The position numbers and the translations under genes are program-made. From NCBI GenBank assembly GCA_022605955.1, contig JAKCOZ010000014.1, positions 13,708,001-13,772,000 on the forward strand: 64,000 bases of DNA. Direction: 5' to 3'. Of this stretch, positions 36,054-48,886 are shown piece after piece; position 1 is the first letter of the stretch; each line of letters starts with the position of its first letter. The DNA comes from Rallus limicola. Taxonomy: Eukaryota > Chordata > Aves > Gruiformes > Rallidae. Under the pieces are notes generated by a model. It had not been told where the DNA came from. It worked only from the letters and a program-made list of their open reading frames with translations, and searched no databases.

Positions 36054-38230
36054 GTTTAAAAAATCCAAAGCCCAAGATGAAGGAAATACCCAGAGTTTAC
36101 ATTTTCCCTTTCTCCATAGTGATTGTCACTAAGGCAAGCGTTCAGGGACAGTTTATCTTGAAGTGGTGTACGGCCAGGCTGATCTTTGTTATGAGGCAGT
36201 GTCAGGAGCAGTGACCAGCTCCAGTCCTAACAAAGCAGTACTCTCCTCCACTTCAGTGGCAGAAATTTTGGGCCTGTGTTGAAGTTTGCTGTTGACAGAC
36301 ACTGAGGCTGTTCTGATTGTCCAGAGTGTTCAGAAAGGCAGCGTTTGGGGAGACAGAGGTATCTCGAAATTTGCTGGTCAAACAGAAATTGGTAGTATTT
36401 AGCATACCTTGCCCTTTCTCCCCTTCCAAACTAAAAAGTGACCTACATGTAGGAGTCCTTCAGGTAGATGGATGAATGCTGGTGGGTTTTAAACCTCTCT
36501 GTTATGAGTAAGCTTGCAGTAAAACAGAGTTCTCGTTTAAAACAGTTGCTATGTGCTGCATACCAGTGCAAAGGCAATGTATCAAATGAAATTGGTTTTC
36601 TCTGACCCTCTCTTTCTGTCATTTTGGACCTGTTTTAAAGGCCTGCTGCATCCTATTGTGAGACTAGAAATAGAACCTTGGCTCATTGCTTTCCTTCCCC
36701 CCAGTTTAACAGATGCTGGGGTGTCTGCACTGAAATTGCTGAGCATGTCGCCACGCAGTCCAGGGAGCAGCCCTGAGATGGTTTAGGTACCAACGCCCTC
36801 TGGTCAGTGGCTGCTGAATGCACGTCATCTAGTATCTGCAACTAAGATGAAGGGCTGCAGTGTATCCTTAGCATGCTTACCTATGATCACAATGCACGAT
36901 GGTTCATCAAAATCTCATAGTACAGTGTTTTAAGGTTTTTACATGTATCCTGCTTTCTCCTGTGTCAGTCACCAAACTCATCCCTTAACCTGAGGGGAAG
37001 ATAAGATGATAAATTCATAAGGACTTTCTGGTCTTCAGAGTTTGATGCATATCAGCTCTTCAGAGGGGATTTATGAAAGGAAGAACCAGGGGAAAAAGAT
37101 AGCTGGTATGCCTCAGATTATGAAGAGTGCCTAAGAAGTCTTTCCATTACATACGTAATGTGGTGTTTTGGGATTTTTTTATTTATCACCTCCCCTGAAA
37201 ATACAATAATCCAATCAGCACTAGAAGTTTTCATGTCATTGGCTTGGCAAGCTAACATACTGCCTAATTTTTTGTTTCTTTCTGGGTTGACTGAGAAAAT
37301 GGCAAAAAGCCAACCTCAGAAGCAACTGATCTCGGCCAATATGTTAGACCCTCTCAATTGGACTTTGGACCAGAGCACAGCAGAGATTACTTTTGTGTTG
37401 CTGATGGATGATTTCTTAGTCATAGCTCATAGACAGATTTATTTCTGGCCTGTCTAGAATATTTGACATTGTGAATAACGCATTGCAGCTGATATGCCTT
37501 GAAGATCCTGCAAAGATGTAAGCAAATGATATGGATTCAATCCAGCTTCAGTGACTGAACTGTAATGTATAACTGCAACTCTTCTCTTAGTATTCTTTTC
37601 TATGTAATGAAGCCGGCAAAATACTATTCTCTTTCCTATACTTACCTACTTACCACCTATACAATGTCTTGGTATAAGCACAATGAGAAAATTAACTGTA
37701 CCTTAGCATGTACAAGCATCTGTCCATTGCATCCAACTCAGCAAATGCAAAACTCCTGATTATTCCTGTAAGTTGAAACAAACATGTTGATGAAAAGTTT
37801 CAGGCTAAAACCAGACTCCGGCAAAAGAAAAAGTAAGGAGGGGAAAAGCTAATGTTTTGAAGACTAGATAATGTGTAACATAATTGCCCAAGAAACTATT
37901 CAAAATACCATGTGTTCTTCAAATGGGGTCTTCCTCCCTCCCCTTTGATCATATATTATCAATTGGTGATCAATCCCCAAATATTTCCTGCCTCCTCTTT
38001 GCAGACTTTCTGTGGACAGATGATATTTTGATAATGTTCTAACATATCTTTAGCCCAGGTTACATTCTGTTTTCAGATTGAATATCTGGTCTCCAGGTTG
38101 TCAAAGTACCTGTTTTAAGTTTTCTGGAATAAATTTGTCCATCAATATCACACCCCGCTTATCTTCTTGGTTTCTGTTAAATATGAGAATAGGTGGTAAA
38201 TCCAGCTTTGTGGGTGGTGTAAAGAATCTA
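36054..38230. other. Gene-free stretch
   Basis: Non-coding, AT-rich sequence. A very good minus-strand donor-like site (TAG|GTAAGTAT) lies near 37644 and another (TAG|GTAAGCAT) near 36887, each with only weak acceptors upstream. No gene is recognised. Confidence 0.55.
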
Positions 38231-38284
38231 CCTTTTTTTCCTTCCTTTTTCCTTTTTTTTTTTTTTCTTTTTTTTTTTTTTTTT
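38231..38284. repeat. T-rich low-complexity tract
   Basis: Long T runs interrupted by C and CC, about 54 bp. On the minus strand it reads as lysine-rich low complexity. There is no polyadenylation signal just 5' of it on the minus strand, so it is not an obvious retrotransposon tail. Confidence 0.9.
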
Positions 38285-40180
38285 ACCAAAACCTATTGCA
38301 TCAAGCATTCATTTACTGGTACTTTGGAGACAAAATATTCAGATGTCCAGCTCTCAGTTTCATAATTGTGTCTTAGAGGTCAGTCTTCCTGTAAATCATC
38401 TTGAAAGTGATTTGAAAAATCCACCTATCCTTAACAATAATTCCTCTAGTAAGAGGCCAAAGTTGTCCTTAGCTGAGCAATGGAGGAAGAAAAAGGCTCG
38501 TAAAGCTGAGTGTGGGCTGATAAGCAGATTTCTGGGACAGGTGATATATGTTACTCCTGCGAAGATACTGCACAGACTCTGGGTGGTATCAGTGTATTTC
38601 CTACTGGGGCTGTAAGGCTCTTTGTCCTGATCTCATCCTCCTCTTTCAGAATGATCTGCTTAGCTGCATGTTATTTACTGTCTTCAGAATAAAATGCAGA
38701 TAACAGGATCTGGAGAGGGTAGAATACTCCAACCAGTGTTACAGTTCCTGGTGACTTCACCAGAGCTCAGACTGCAGATGAAGTCACAGCTTTACCTTAT
38801 GGAACACTATTTTCCATTCCTTCAGAACAACTCAGAAGATGGTATACTCTAAGGAACTTTGTTTTACCTGTTGCCTAAATGCATTTTACACAGCAAAGGT
38901 CAAAAGAACATGTAAAGCCGTGGTTGCAGTTTATAATGATTACTTATTAATGCTATCATTCATATTGTATATTTCTTTGCCATACCCTTATGGTATAGAG
39001 TGATGCCATCAAGGCATAACAGATTCAACTGAGGAAGATATGTAAAGTAAATTTGAGTGATTTTAAAGTTGTGTGATTAGACACTTCATCCTAAGTGGGA
39101 TGGAGACCCTTGACTGAGATTAATCATGGTGAATGCCTTCTCCCTACACCTCCCAGTTTCATGCCCTATAGTTAAATATTGGGTCTGGTCTAAAAAGGCC
39201 AATGTTGAAGAGTGTGAAAACCCAATAAACTAGATTATGTTAATTTTAGACTTAAATGGAACAAAAGCATGCAACAGATGGTACAAAACTGTTAGTTTTG
39301 TGGATGAACTTAAGAGGAAGGTAGTTTATTTTTTGCCCCCTCCCCCGGCATGAATTCATTGTAAACAAACAGGGGATTTTCTAGGGGAGTAAAATGAGAT
39401 GTCCCTCATGTGGCAGTGAAGCAGTTATATTTATTTTTCACTCTCACATGATCTTTGCCCTGCATTGTTCCGACTTGTTGCAACATACATTTCCCAGGAG
39501 CAATGTGAGGTTTCCCTCCTCTTGCGAAAAACTGAGTATTTTTTCAATAATCTTGAGATGTTATCCAGTGATATATAAGGACTGATTTCTATTACCACCA
39601 AATCCTAGAGGAGAGCCATTGTGAAAAGCTGTTCAAAGCCCAGGGTGAGCTTTTCAAAGGTATGAGCTTTTATGGGGAGTTGGATTCCTATCATCCCATG
39701 ATATGTCTTTGATACTCTCCCCCATGTGACTAAGACCATGTGTGCGACTGTGTGCCTAATTTGTGAGTAGTCATAATGATCATACAGTAATAGGCATGCA
39801 ACTGAGTCTGCGTTTTGTTCATAACTCCAAGTGCCTTTAGCTGCATTTTCAAAGAGGCTGAATTCTCACATCTCCTGCTACTTCAGTGGAGCTGTAGGTG
39901 CTCGGGGACTGAAAATCAAGATACTGACATACTGAAAAATTAAAGCTGAGGTATGAATGAGTCAATCACACATCTACTGTTCATTCCTAAGTTGGACTTA
40001 CGAACTGGGTCTTTCTGAGTTTCATGGAGGCTGCTGACATGGTCTTTCAAGAGATTTTCACTTTGAGCATTTCCTTTTTGTCACCTTATTGCCCGAACTT
40101 CAGCTTTACGTAATGGGTATTTTCTATTCACAGGCCACTGCCCCCATTTTATTTATTAGGTTAGGCCCAGGTACATGTTC

Positions 40181-40196
40181 TTTTTTTTTTTTTTTT
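40181..40196. repeat. Poly-T run (16 T)
   Basis: Sixteen consecutive T followed by CTTC. Simple homopolymer. Confidence 0.88.
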
Positions 40197-41486
40197 CTTC
40201 ATACTGCATGTTTACACGCAATGCTTCCAATTTGGGGTTTGGATGGTCTGTTGGCTGAGCCACAGTTGCATCAGACACAAAGACGAATAAAATTTGCTGT
40301 CCAGCCTGAGTCAGTGAAAAGGGTTTTGCCCTCTAATGTTTGTCATGTATTGTGAATATTCATGCCTGTTCACCCTTAACCATGTGAATAACTCTGTTAA
40401 CTTGTCGGGCATATGGATACATAATGGTTAAACAGGTATCTTCATGCTTGCAGGAAAAGGCATTTTCTTTGCATTTTCTTCTCCAGCCCCAACCTTTATA
40501 AATCATGTTATACTTCCAAAACACAGTGATATTGGTCGAAAAAGAGGGGGGATGGTGTGTGTGTGAGCTTTAAAACAAAATGTTCATTCTTTTTATTTCC
40601 CTTTAGGTTTTTGATCTTTTATCTTCAGCTTAGTGATGTTTTCAAAACTCCTCTTTTCAGTGATGAAGGCTAAGAGCATCTGGATTTTTATTTTAAAGCA
40701 AAAAATGAACTCCTTACATAAACATATCATTGAAGGAGCTGGGCTTTAAGAAAAACACCAAATCAAACAACACAAAGTAAAATTACAAGCTAGAGGTAGA
40801 GGAGCCTTTGACAGAGAGCAAACTAAAAGCATGAAAGATAGAGTGTCTTTTTAGCAGCCCAAAGCTTAGGGGCACTGAACTAAAGACCCTTGAAACCATG
40901 TGAGTTTTTAAGACAATGTAGTTTCAGGAGTCTCTCACCCTTGCAATGCTTAATTTAGACCCACTATCTGGGTCTAAGTTCTTGTCTGAACAACTTAACA
41001 AGTAGATTATTGCAGTCTCTAAAGCATTATTGATGACTAGGTGGAGGAATATCGTCTTGTTTGGTTATATATGTTGGCATTTTTCACTGCAATAGCTATA
41101 GCTGTTTGCAGTGATGTCTGCAACACCTCACTTGAGGATGAATTTTTCTGCCCTGCATTTGCCTTTGATTCTTGTAGAGCACCCATCGACTGTGAAGAAA
41201 ACAGCAGTGCTTAAGCATAGTCTATTCAAGTATATTCAAAATACGTTATTTTTAGCATTATTGTTAATATGAAATGTTCCACCAACCAGCTGGAATTATG
41301 CAAATCCTAGCACATGAGTTCCTCACTAATCTGCACTCTTGGATGTACTCTTTACATTCATTTCGTTTTATGAATGTCTTTCCAGCATACTTCCCTACAA
41401 TAGGAGATTGAAAAGCCTGCAATTTTCTTCTTGCCTGATTCTCCCATTGGGTTTTGTTAGTATTCAAAAATATAAATTGATGGAGG

Positions 41487-41519
41487 TTTTTTTTTTTTTT
41501 TTTTGTTTGGGTTTTTTTT
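41487..41519. repeat. T-rich tract broken by G
   Basis: T18, G, TTT, GGG, then T8. This is another example of the T-run/GGG style tract seen repeatedly on the + strand. Confidence 0.88.
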
Positions 41520-43285
41520 AAAGTCCAGATTGAGGAGAAAATCAACCTGCCAGCACAGATGAGTGGGGAGAAAAGGGAAGGCTCGCTAACTGCAAAAGCC
41601 AAGTTCTTTAGGCGGTTCTTTGGTGACTCACTGTTTGCAGCAGAGGTAATTAGGGCAGTCTTGGAAGGAGCTCTGAAGGTCTGAGAAGTTTTACAATAGT
41701 TTGATCTCGAGCCAGAAGCTCATAAGTTCTGTCACCTTTGCTGGTATCACCAAAATAGTATGTGTTTTGGGACAATTTCTAGATGAGAGGGGAAGGAAGA
41801 AGTGATTGCTCTGCAGTGTTGGCCTGTTTTACATGAGTCTCTGGGTCGGGAAAACATAGAGATGGCCTTTGTCATCATCCTCCTCACACCAATGTTCTTG
41901 CCGTGGAGATAGTGCGCAACCTTTCTTACAGATTTCTCCTTTCCACTAAGAGCACTTGACATGTGTTAGGAAGCTGATGTGTGTGTCCTGATCCTCCTAT
42001 GGGTTTGCATCCCTGAGGATCTATGGGAACAGGTTTTGATGCCTCCTGGTGTCCCTGAAGGCCTGACTGTGCGCGGGGTTTCTGTGTGGTCAGGGTCAAC
42101 CTGCTGCTGGAACAGTTCTCAGATTCTTGTTCTCCCACATTTTCCCTAGGAAGCTGGTAGGATTTCTCCCAGTAGTGAGCAGCCTCGTTCCCCCCATTTG
42201 AATTCTCATAGTTAAATGACATTCTAAATCTTTGTTGTACCTTTATGGCTTTCTTAGAATACTCATTCAGTTTAAAAAAATTATTTACACCTCTAGTTCA
42301 CCTTGTTTCCCTATAAAGGTCTTTTCAAACCCGGTAACTCCAATGATTTGTTGTGTCTCTTCATTTTTGCTGAACTTGTGATTTCCAAATTGGATTGGTA
42401 CAGGGTTTATTTGCTGCTGCTGCGCTTTAGTTTTCCGCAATGGAAGATAAAACATGTGGACCTTTCCTGACTAAAATAATAAACCAGCTCAAATTGCTGC
42501 TAATCAAAAGCTGGTGACGTACGTCAGATTAAGTCCCCCTGGGGCAGAAGTGATCCACCCTGTGTGCACTAATACATCGCCTAGCACCTTCAGGTCCTAC
42601 CCACAAAGTCTGATGGACACTGGGATTTCTCATTGCAAGGTTCTTGCTCTGCCTGAGGCCATCTCTTCTTTTAGGTAAGAAGGGACATTCAGAGTTGTTA
42701 CCACTGTGCACAAGAGGTTTCTCACTTCTCTAACAAATACAGACTTGCAGTTCTGGTGGCCTAGGTGCATGGTCTTCCATGTTGACCTAGAGCTCCAAGG
42801 AGTGACAGAGGTTTATTTCTTAATCCACTTAGGTCCTGATTCTGCTTGCTAACACTGTTTTCTTAAACATACTGAACTTCCATTGAGCTACTGTTGAAAA
42901 AAGGCAAAAAGAAAGGGAAGATCATTCTGTTACTAGTTTGAAAACTTCCCTAAAACTGACCTTTATTTTGGTAGTTTAATATTTATCCATCTTCTGTAAA
43001 CATTAGGTATCAGCAGCACCGTCTTAGCTAATTCAAATGAGATTGATTGATTGAGACTTACTGATAAGCCATGCCTTGACCACAGCACATTTGAATGCTG
43101 ATTTTAAGTATTCTGGCATTGGAACAATTTCCTCTGGCATAATGGTTAACCATAGCTGTTAACCCCATATGCTAATAATATAATACGTTGCTTGCTTTAC
43201 AACCACAACTCATTTTTTCTATTCATTCCTTCTACCAATGAGTTTGCCTTGTAAAACCATCTATCCTGCTTCATTTGATATGGTT

Positions 43286-43317
43286 TCTGGCTTCCTAATG
43301 CTCTGGCTTCCTAATGC
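43286..43317. repeat. Perfect 2 x 16-bp tandem duplication
   Basis: TCTGGCTTCCTAATGC occurs twice head to tail with no mismatch, at 43286-43301 and 43302-43317. The perfect identity suggests a recent slippage event. Confidence 0.9.
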
Positions 43318-44990
43318 ACTGACAGATTTGCAGAATGTTCTTATTTAGAATTATTGCTGTCCACATGACCTCCAATATCATACCAAGTATCTCTTGATAC
43401 AAGTGGTGTTGCTCTTATAACAATCAGACTTGCCTAAACCAAGAGTGTAACCAATTATACCTTAAATTTGTGGAGGGCTTGGGGGGGAGCATTATTAGGT
43501 CTATGAAAGTCCTTATGAGTTGCATGAAACAAAAAGATGTATCAGATGATTTCTGGACTGTAGGAACTTAAGCATTCAGATCAGAGTAAAGTGAATGGAA
43601 GAATGACAATTTACGCTTTGAAGAATGTAAATTTGGGTATAGATAGATTTCTAAACCATGTGTTCTTCCCTTAGGTCAATGTGCTTTGGATTCTTTCATC
43701 AAATTGTTTAGTAAAGAAATAATATTTCATCTGTATCCATTTAATGCCTGATACAGTGGAGTCCTGATCATTAATTAGAGTTTCTATGTGGTATTGCTAC
43801 ACAAATGATAAATCCCTCGCACAAGCCATAGACAAGATGTATTGGGAACACTGTAAGGACTACCTCCTTGCTGGCCTTGGTGCAGTATTATACGTCCTCT
43901 CTTCACAAAGAAAACCTCTGATAGCTGTTTTAAATAATTTTAACAGGCAACTCAAAAATCTGCAGGATTAATACCTTAGCACTGAACAACCAAGGCTTTA
44001 ACTTCCCACTCAACTGACAAGGGATTTCTACTCAACTGGTATGGGATTTCTGGTTATACTGGGTGTATTCTGGCCTTAGCAATTTCCTCAGTGAGGTTTA
44101 TATCCTCTTTGTAAACTCTGAGGCTCCAAAAGCATATGCTTTTGCAAAAGGAGAATACAGGCGTGTTCAGCATAAGGCAATACATTTATTACAATCAGGT
44201 TTCTCATGTTTCTGGATTACAAACAAAGAATTATTTCTTCTTTTGTTGTCTTGCCATGAATCATGCAAAATTGACGTCAGAGGAGTCATTCAAGGATTAA
44301 TTTGATTACATGCATACAGAGAGGGAGGGAGAAAGATGTTTATCCTTAAACAGTGTTTTCTATCTGCCTTCACTAGCGATGGGTAAAACTGGATCATTCA
44401 AACAGGAGAAGACTTTCCCAAAATAATCCTCTTTTTTGCAAAATGGAAACCACTGCTCTGTCCAAACATGAAGTCGATGTATGCCCCAAAGCTGATGCTT
44501 TAAATATACCTAAAAAAAATTATAAACAGTAGATTCATGAAGATAATTTCCCTACATGGAGAAAAATACTCCATACAGAAAAAAATTAACTTCATAAGAA
44601 TCTTTTCTACAAAGTCAATTTTTTTTTATGCAAAGGGTGAAGTAGGTGCATAGTTTCTTTGAGGAACTTCCTAATCCAAGGAGTTGAATTGCCACATGCT
44701 AATTATATAGAATAGAAACATGTTTCCTATTGTCTTGTTCTGTCTATAAAATGTAAGTATAGTCTTAACAAGAGTCAACAGCACATGGTGCTCTTCAGAA
44801 GTCGAAAAAGTTCCAACAATTCTAACAGCAGGACTGGAGAGATGAAATACATTTCTAAAACATATTTTTTTTCTGCTGGTGAATGTGTCAGAAGTGGGAG
44901 GAGGTGGGCCAGGGCAAATCAGTGAAAAGCAATATTAAAGTGAGGAGGGACTCTTTTTGAAATGTCCCACATCTTACTTTGAACAGTAAC

Positions 44991-45285
44991 GCATGCGTTC
45001 CTCTTCCCCACCCCCTTTGCTATGTCTGGGGTTTGCAGCAAAGGGAACACACAACTTTGGCCTTGTAGACTGGCTGCTGCTTGTGTGAACTACGAGGCTG
45101 AGTGACCCCAGCACTCCTCTGACCAACCTGCCATCCGCCGGAGGAGACCTGGCACATGCTGCGGGCCCAGAGCTTGCTCCCAACGGGGTGCTGGAGAGCA
45201 ATGGGGGACAGAGGGCTTCACGGCTCTGAAGGGCACGCACACCTTTCTGAAGGACTCGCTCTCTAGCCGCGATGTTTTCTGTTGC
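44991..45285. other. Local GC/CpG-enriched patch
   Basis: GC content rises sharply over about 300 bp, with CpGs near 44992, 45091, 45137, 45162, 45185, 45221, 45236, 45258 and 45270. A 113-codon minus frame (44974-45315) crosses it; it is Ala/Ser/Arg-rich and without recognised motifs, as expected of GC-rich non-coding DNA. No TATA box or clear core promoter is seen. It could be a regulatory element or an lncRNA promoter. Confidence 0.3.
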
Positions 45286-46249
45286 TGCAGTTGTTGTACA
45301 TAGCACAGGTATCAAAGGCTTTAGGTGCCTTTAAAATGCAGGTTAAATACCCTTTAAAAGAAAATCTGGTCTAGAATGGAAATCCATTTGAATGGGCAAG
45401 ACTTCTGGCAACTACTGATTCGGTTTCGATAGAAAGCAAATGGATGCTGAGAGGGAATTTAAAGGCAGTGAAGGAAAGCAATACAATTTTGCCACAGGGT
45501 CAAGTAGAAATAAAACTGTTTGCCTCTGTCTTAAGAAATGTTGACAGATTTCCACACCCCAAGGGAAGGAGGGGTAGACGATGGATACAGCACAGAAAAA
45601 CTTGTCTTAAGCAATAAGTTGGAGCCCACCAAAAAGTGGTTGCCTAGTGATGGCACTTTGTGAGATCGAACAAACTTATGCCAGGAACTTCAGAAGTGGA
45701 TCGATGTGGTCTGCAAAGAGAGAGGGGCTTTCATTTGCAGGCAGCTTTTTACAATGTCTCTGTCTGTGAGCTGATGAACATTTGGATTTGGGAGGGCCAG
45801 CTACACGCCATCAACCTATCCAAATCCACAGAGCACAGGAAGATGAAGATAACTTTATATCTCAGTGGGTCTGCTTTTCTGTAGAAGATTGTTTTGACAC
45901 TTATTTTTTTGATGGATCCCTCCTCCCTAGCATTTGTTATTGTCCTTTACCTGTCTTCTATCTTCTATCTGCCACAGCTGTGTTGGTTGGCACAGGTTTT
46001 TATTTAGAAAGTGGGAAAATGGCTGGGTCCAAGGCTCACCCTGCTCCTTCCGTTCCTTTATTCCCAATACATGGATGCAGAGGCAAAGTTGAATTGCTGA
46101 GAATCAGAATTGCTGAAGAGCAAAGTGCTAAGGAAAGATTATAATTGATATGGAGCAAAGTTACCGTATGGTGGAGTGATGTTATGCCAAATATTTTTGC
46201 AGCATTTCTAAAAGCGGGAGCATAACTTTTCAGACAACTGGGAAGTGCT

Positions 46250-46460
46250 TACAAACTGCCTGATGTGAATTGCTTTTCTTCATTTAGCAATATTTAGGAG
46301 AACTGAATGGGTTTGCTCGATTATAGCAGTTAATTTGATCTAATGCAATTGATGTAAATCATGTAGTTAGCCTGATTTATGTCAATTGTGCCAGCAAAAA
46401 ATTTGTTTATAAACCAAGCCTGGAATGTCTTTCTTAACACCAAAAGTATTTTTGTGACAA
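46250..46460. promoter_or_regulatory. Candidate conserved enhancer-like block
   Basis: An AT-rich block with many developmental-factor style words: TTTAGCAATATTTAGG, a TTAATT near 46331, TGATTTAT at 46373-46380 (a PBX-HOX type site), CAATTG at 46383-46388, and the palindrome GTTTATAAAC at 46405-46414, which overlaps a FOX-type TGTTTAT. Composition and motif density resemble vertebrate conserved non-coding elements. Conservation itself cannot be seen from one sequence. Confidence 0.3.
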
Positions 46461-47579
46461 CTGCTGCTGTGAAGTAGAATACATATTGCCAGGCAAACAA
46501 CATTTCAATTGTATTTTTGATTTCTTTATGGGCTTGGGTAGGGAAAAGACTTGAATTATTAATTACAGAAATGTGACATTTTGTGGTAATTTCTTAGCAG
46601 ATTTGGGAATTTAATTTTCAGAAAAAAAAAAAGCTATTATGTTCAAAAGACATTTGGAGAAATAGAATGGTGTTTTCTCACTAATGCATTTCCAGTAAAC
46701 ATGGAGATTTAATGATTTTCAGAGATCTATAATTACATGCTGACAGTTCCTCCACTGAGGGAAGACCACTCTGCTGAGGAACAATTGTCCCACATGTGGA
46801 TGATTCAGAATTCCTTTTGCAAGGGATTTTGTGGCTTCTGTGGGCATTTATTATGGCATGTTAAAATATCATGTACCAGTCTCAAGGCAGTGACATTCTC
46901 TGGCTGGTTCTTCTCTCTCAGGATTCTCTTCCATTGACTCTGTAGCAATTTCTCAGGGATCAATGGAATTACACCAGTACCAAGCTGCTGTGAACGGAAA
47001 CCCACATTAGATACACGCAGGTATTTTTGTGTTCCACCTCCATATTATCATCAGCAAAAGCACACTGTATATTATAATGTTTTAAGTCTTTGCAAAGAAC
47101 GACTGTTTCTTGATGTAGAATGCTTTGAATAATACATCTAGTAAGTGTTAATTTAGGAATCTTTGAAAACCAGCATATGAACAAGCAGCTTAGGTTTCCT
47201 GTTACCTACTGTGTGTATATAGGTCTTCTGAGGGGCTCCAATAGCAACAACACGCAGCATGCTCCCAGTCACACCTCTCCATTCCGTATGCACAAAACTG
47301 CCATATGTTTCTTCAGTTTCTCTGTCAGCTTCACTGTTCTCACTCCTTTTAAATGCAGAGCCTGGAAGCTAGATTGGAATTGCCTCTGGAGCAGGGCAGA
47401 AGTAGTAAATGTGACCCTCTGGGAGGGAAATTCATGATGTGCAAATGTGGCCCAGTGGCATAAATCAGCCCCCGTGGAGTTTGGGAGGAGTGTTTCACCC
47501 TCCTGAATCTCTGCCAGCGCTAGTTAAGCTGAGAGTCAGTTACAACCGTGGCGTGTACATGCTCTTCTTAAAGAAATGC

Positions 47580-47935
47580 ATCGGGGCTTTTCCCCCCCAT
47601 CCGCCCCAGTTGACTGTGTCCCTTCCCATTGAATAGGCCAGATCCCGATCGGCGATACGGACAAATTGAGTAATTTGGTTTCATGCATTCTTCTGACGCT
47701 GTCTTCCTGCTGCGCTGCCTCGGCGCCATTCTCTGGGGAACTGTCACAAACCTCCAGCTAATGCAAGTTAGGAAAGCAAAGTTGCTGGCAGGGCTAGTTC
47801 CTAGGGTTGTTACTATCCCCAGAATCTGACTCCGTCCAAAATCGCGATGATGCAGTTCATCTGGCTCAGGGCAAACACACACTTTGTTATACATAACACG
47901 GACATGATTACATTTTCCATTTGGTAAAGTCATAG
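47580..47935. promoter_or_regulatory. CpG-enriched candidate regulatory block
   Basis: CpGs cluster here (CCGATCGGCGATACGG near 47646, CTCGGCGCC near 47719, TCGCGATG near 47841), unlike the surrounding sequence. A 121-codon minus frame (47568-47933) spans it and ends near a C-run. It includes a CVCPEPDELHH stretch but no domain I recognise. It may be a conserved non-coding element, or less likely a coding exon. Confidence 0.28.
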
Positions 47936-48249
47936 CGCAGCTCCAAGTCCTCTAAAAATAGAGACGTGATTCAAGTTGCAAACAAGATGGAAGTATTTCA
48001 AATGGCTGCATTACACATAGAGCAAGCAAAGTGAAATTAATAGGAAAAAGCTGGTTTGGGGACTGGGGCTCTGCTTTCTTTTTCTAAGCAAATGCTTGGC
48101 CGTGAAGCTGTGTAAATCAACAGTTCTACTGTTGCAAGTAGAAAGACTCTGGTTTACTTAAAATGCAGGCTGTTGCACGCATTACCCTCCTGAAATGACA
48201 GAGCAAAGAAACAATTTTTCTTAAGTCGCTGACCCATTTGTTTACCTGC

Positions 48250-48330
48250 TGAGTTGCCAAATATGCATTTACAAAAGATATTTGCATTGGCTAGAACATC
48301 AGTATGTATACATACGGTATACATATACAC
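48250..48330. promoter_or_regulatory. POU-type octamer next to a 14-bp palindrome
   Basis: ATTTGCAT at 48280-48287 is the reverse of the POU octamer ATGCAAAT. Just downstream GTATGTATACATAC (48302-48315) is a perfect 14-bp palindrome, followed by a second GTATAC word. This is suggestive only. Confidence 0.25.
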
Positions 48331-48364
48331 TGCAACTTTTATTAGGAGAGACTGAGTGTATTTT

Positions 48365-48600
48365 AATTGCTAGTTTTGCACTTTCTGTCCCCTGTTACCC
48401 ACAGCAGTCTCACTGACCTCTGCAAAAGCCAATTTAAAATTTAATTGCCATTATTATTGTTTAGGCTAGTCTCAGGTTAATAGGGTGTTCTTCTTGGCTC
48501 TGGGTGCAAGGGCCCACTATGCCAAGTAGCATTTAATGGATAAATAGGAACTGCATCTGTCCGGCCAGGATAGCAAAGCCCTTTAAAAGGATGGCAACAT
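48365..48600. promoter_or_regulatory. Candidate conserved enhancer-like block
   Basis: It contains TTTAAAATTTAATTGCC and ATTATTATTGTTTAGG (48428-48465, with SOX-like ATTGTT), then a mixed-composition part with AGCATTTAATGGATAAATAGG. Repeat-free and non-coding in all frames. The look is that of a conserved non-coding element, but this is inference. Confidence 0.25.
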
Positions 48601-48828
48601 TAGTTTAGCAGGAAGAATTATTGGGGGATAGCTGTTGCAGTATGTCCAAGGCTGCAGAGCAGCACCTGGAGCAGAACCACGAGGAAAGATCCCAGGCTCA
48701 TTAAAGGAGAAGAGATGCTGCTTAAAAACACTCCTGGTTTATACGTTCAGCATTAGGGGAGTAGAGTCTTGGGGCTCTGGACTTCCAAAGCAACTTCCAA
48801 AGCCCATTCAGGGATCTGTCTGGACTCC

Positions 48829-48886
48829 TTGTGTGATCTCAGGTGAGTGAGTCATTCTGGGCCGCACATCTCCAAAATGGGGAGGG
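48829..48886 (+). mobile_element. Possible MIR-type ancient SINE fragment
   Basis: GTGTGATCTCAGGTGAGTGA, then TCATTCTGGGCC and CATCTCCAAAATGGGGAGGG, follows the order of the MIR core and tail (GTGACCTYGGGCAAGTCACTT, CTCTGGGCCTCAG, CATCTGTAAAATGGGGA). MIR-family SINEs are old amniote repeats and survive in birds at low density. The match is diverged, so chance cannot be excluded. Confidence 0.4.

Larger units (their letters stand above)
38285..44990. other. Gene-free stretch with homopolymers
   Basis: AT-rich non-coding sequence. It contains T16 at 40181-40196, the T-rich tract at 41487 and a perfect 16-bp tandem duplication at 43286. Minus-strand frames at 41926-42222 (98 codons) and 41747-41962 (71 codons) adjoin each other but show no recognised domain and only weak splice signals. 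No mobile element is recognised. Confidence 0.5.

Noticed and set aside
38231..38284. T-rich tract as a minus-strand retrocopy tail
   Set aside because: No polyadenylation signal or coding remnant precedes it on the minus strand.
48635..48850. Near-consensus donor CTCAG|GTGAGTGAG at the end of a 71-codon + frame
   Set aside because: The site falls in a MIR-like SINE fragment, whose core naturally yields this sequence. No convincing acceptor lies upstream.
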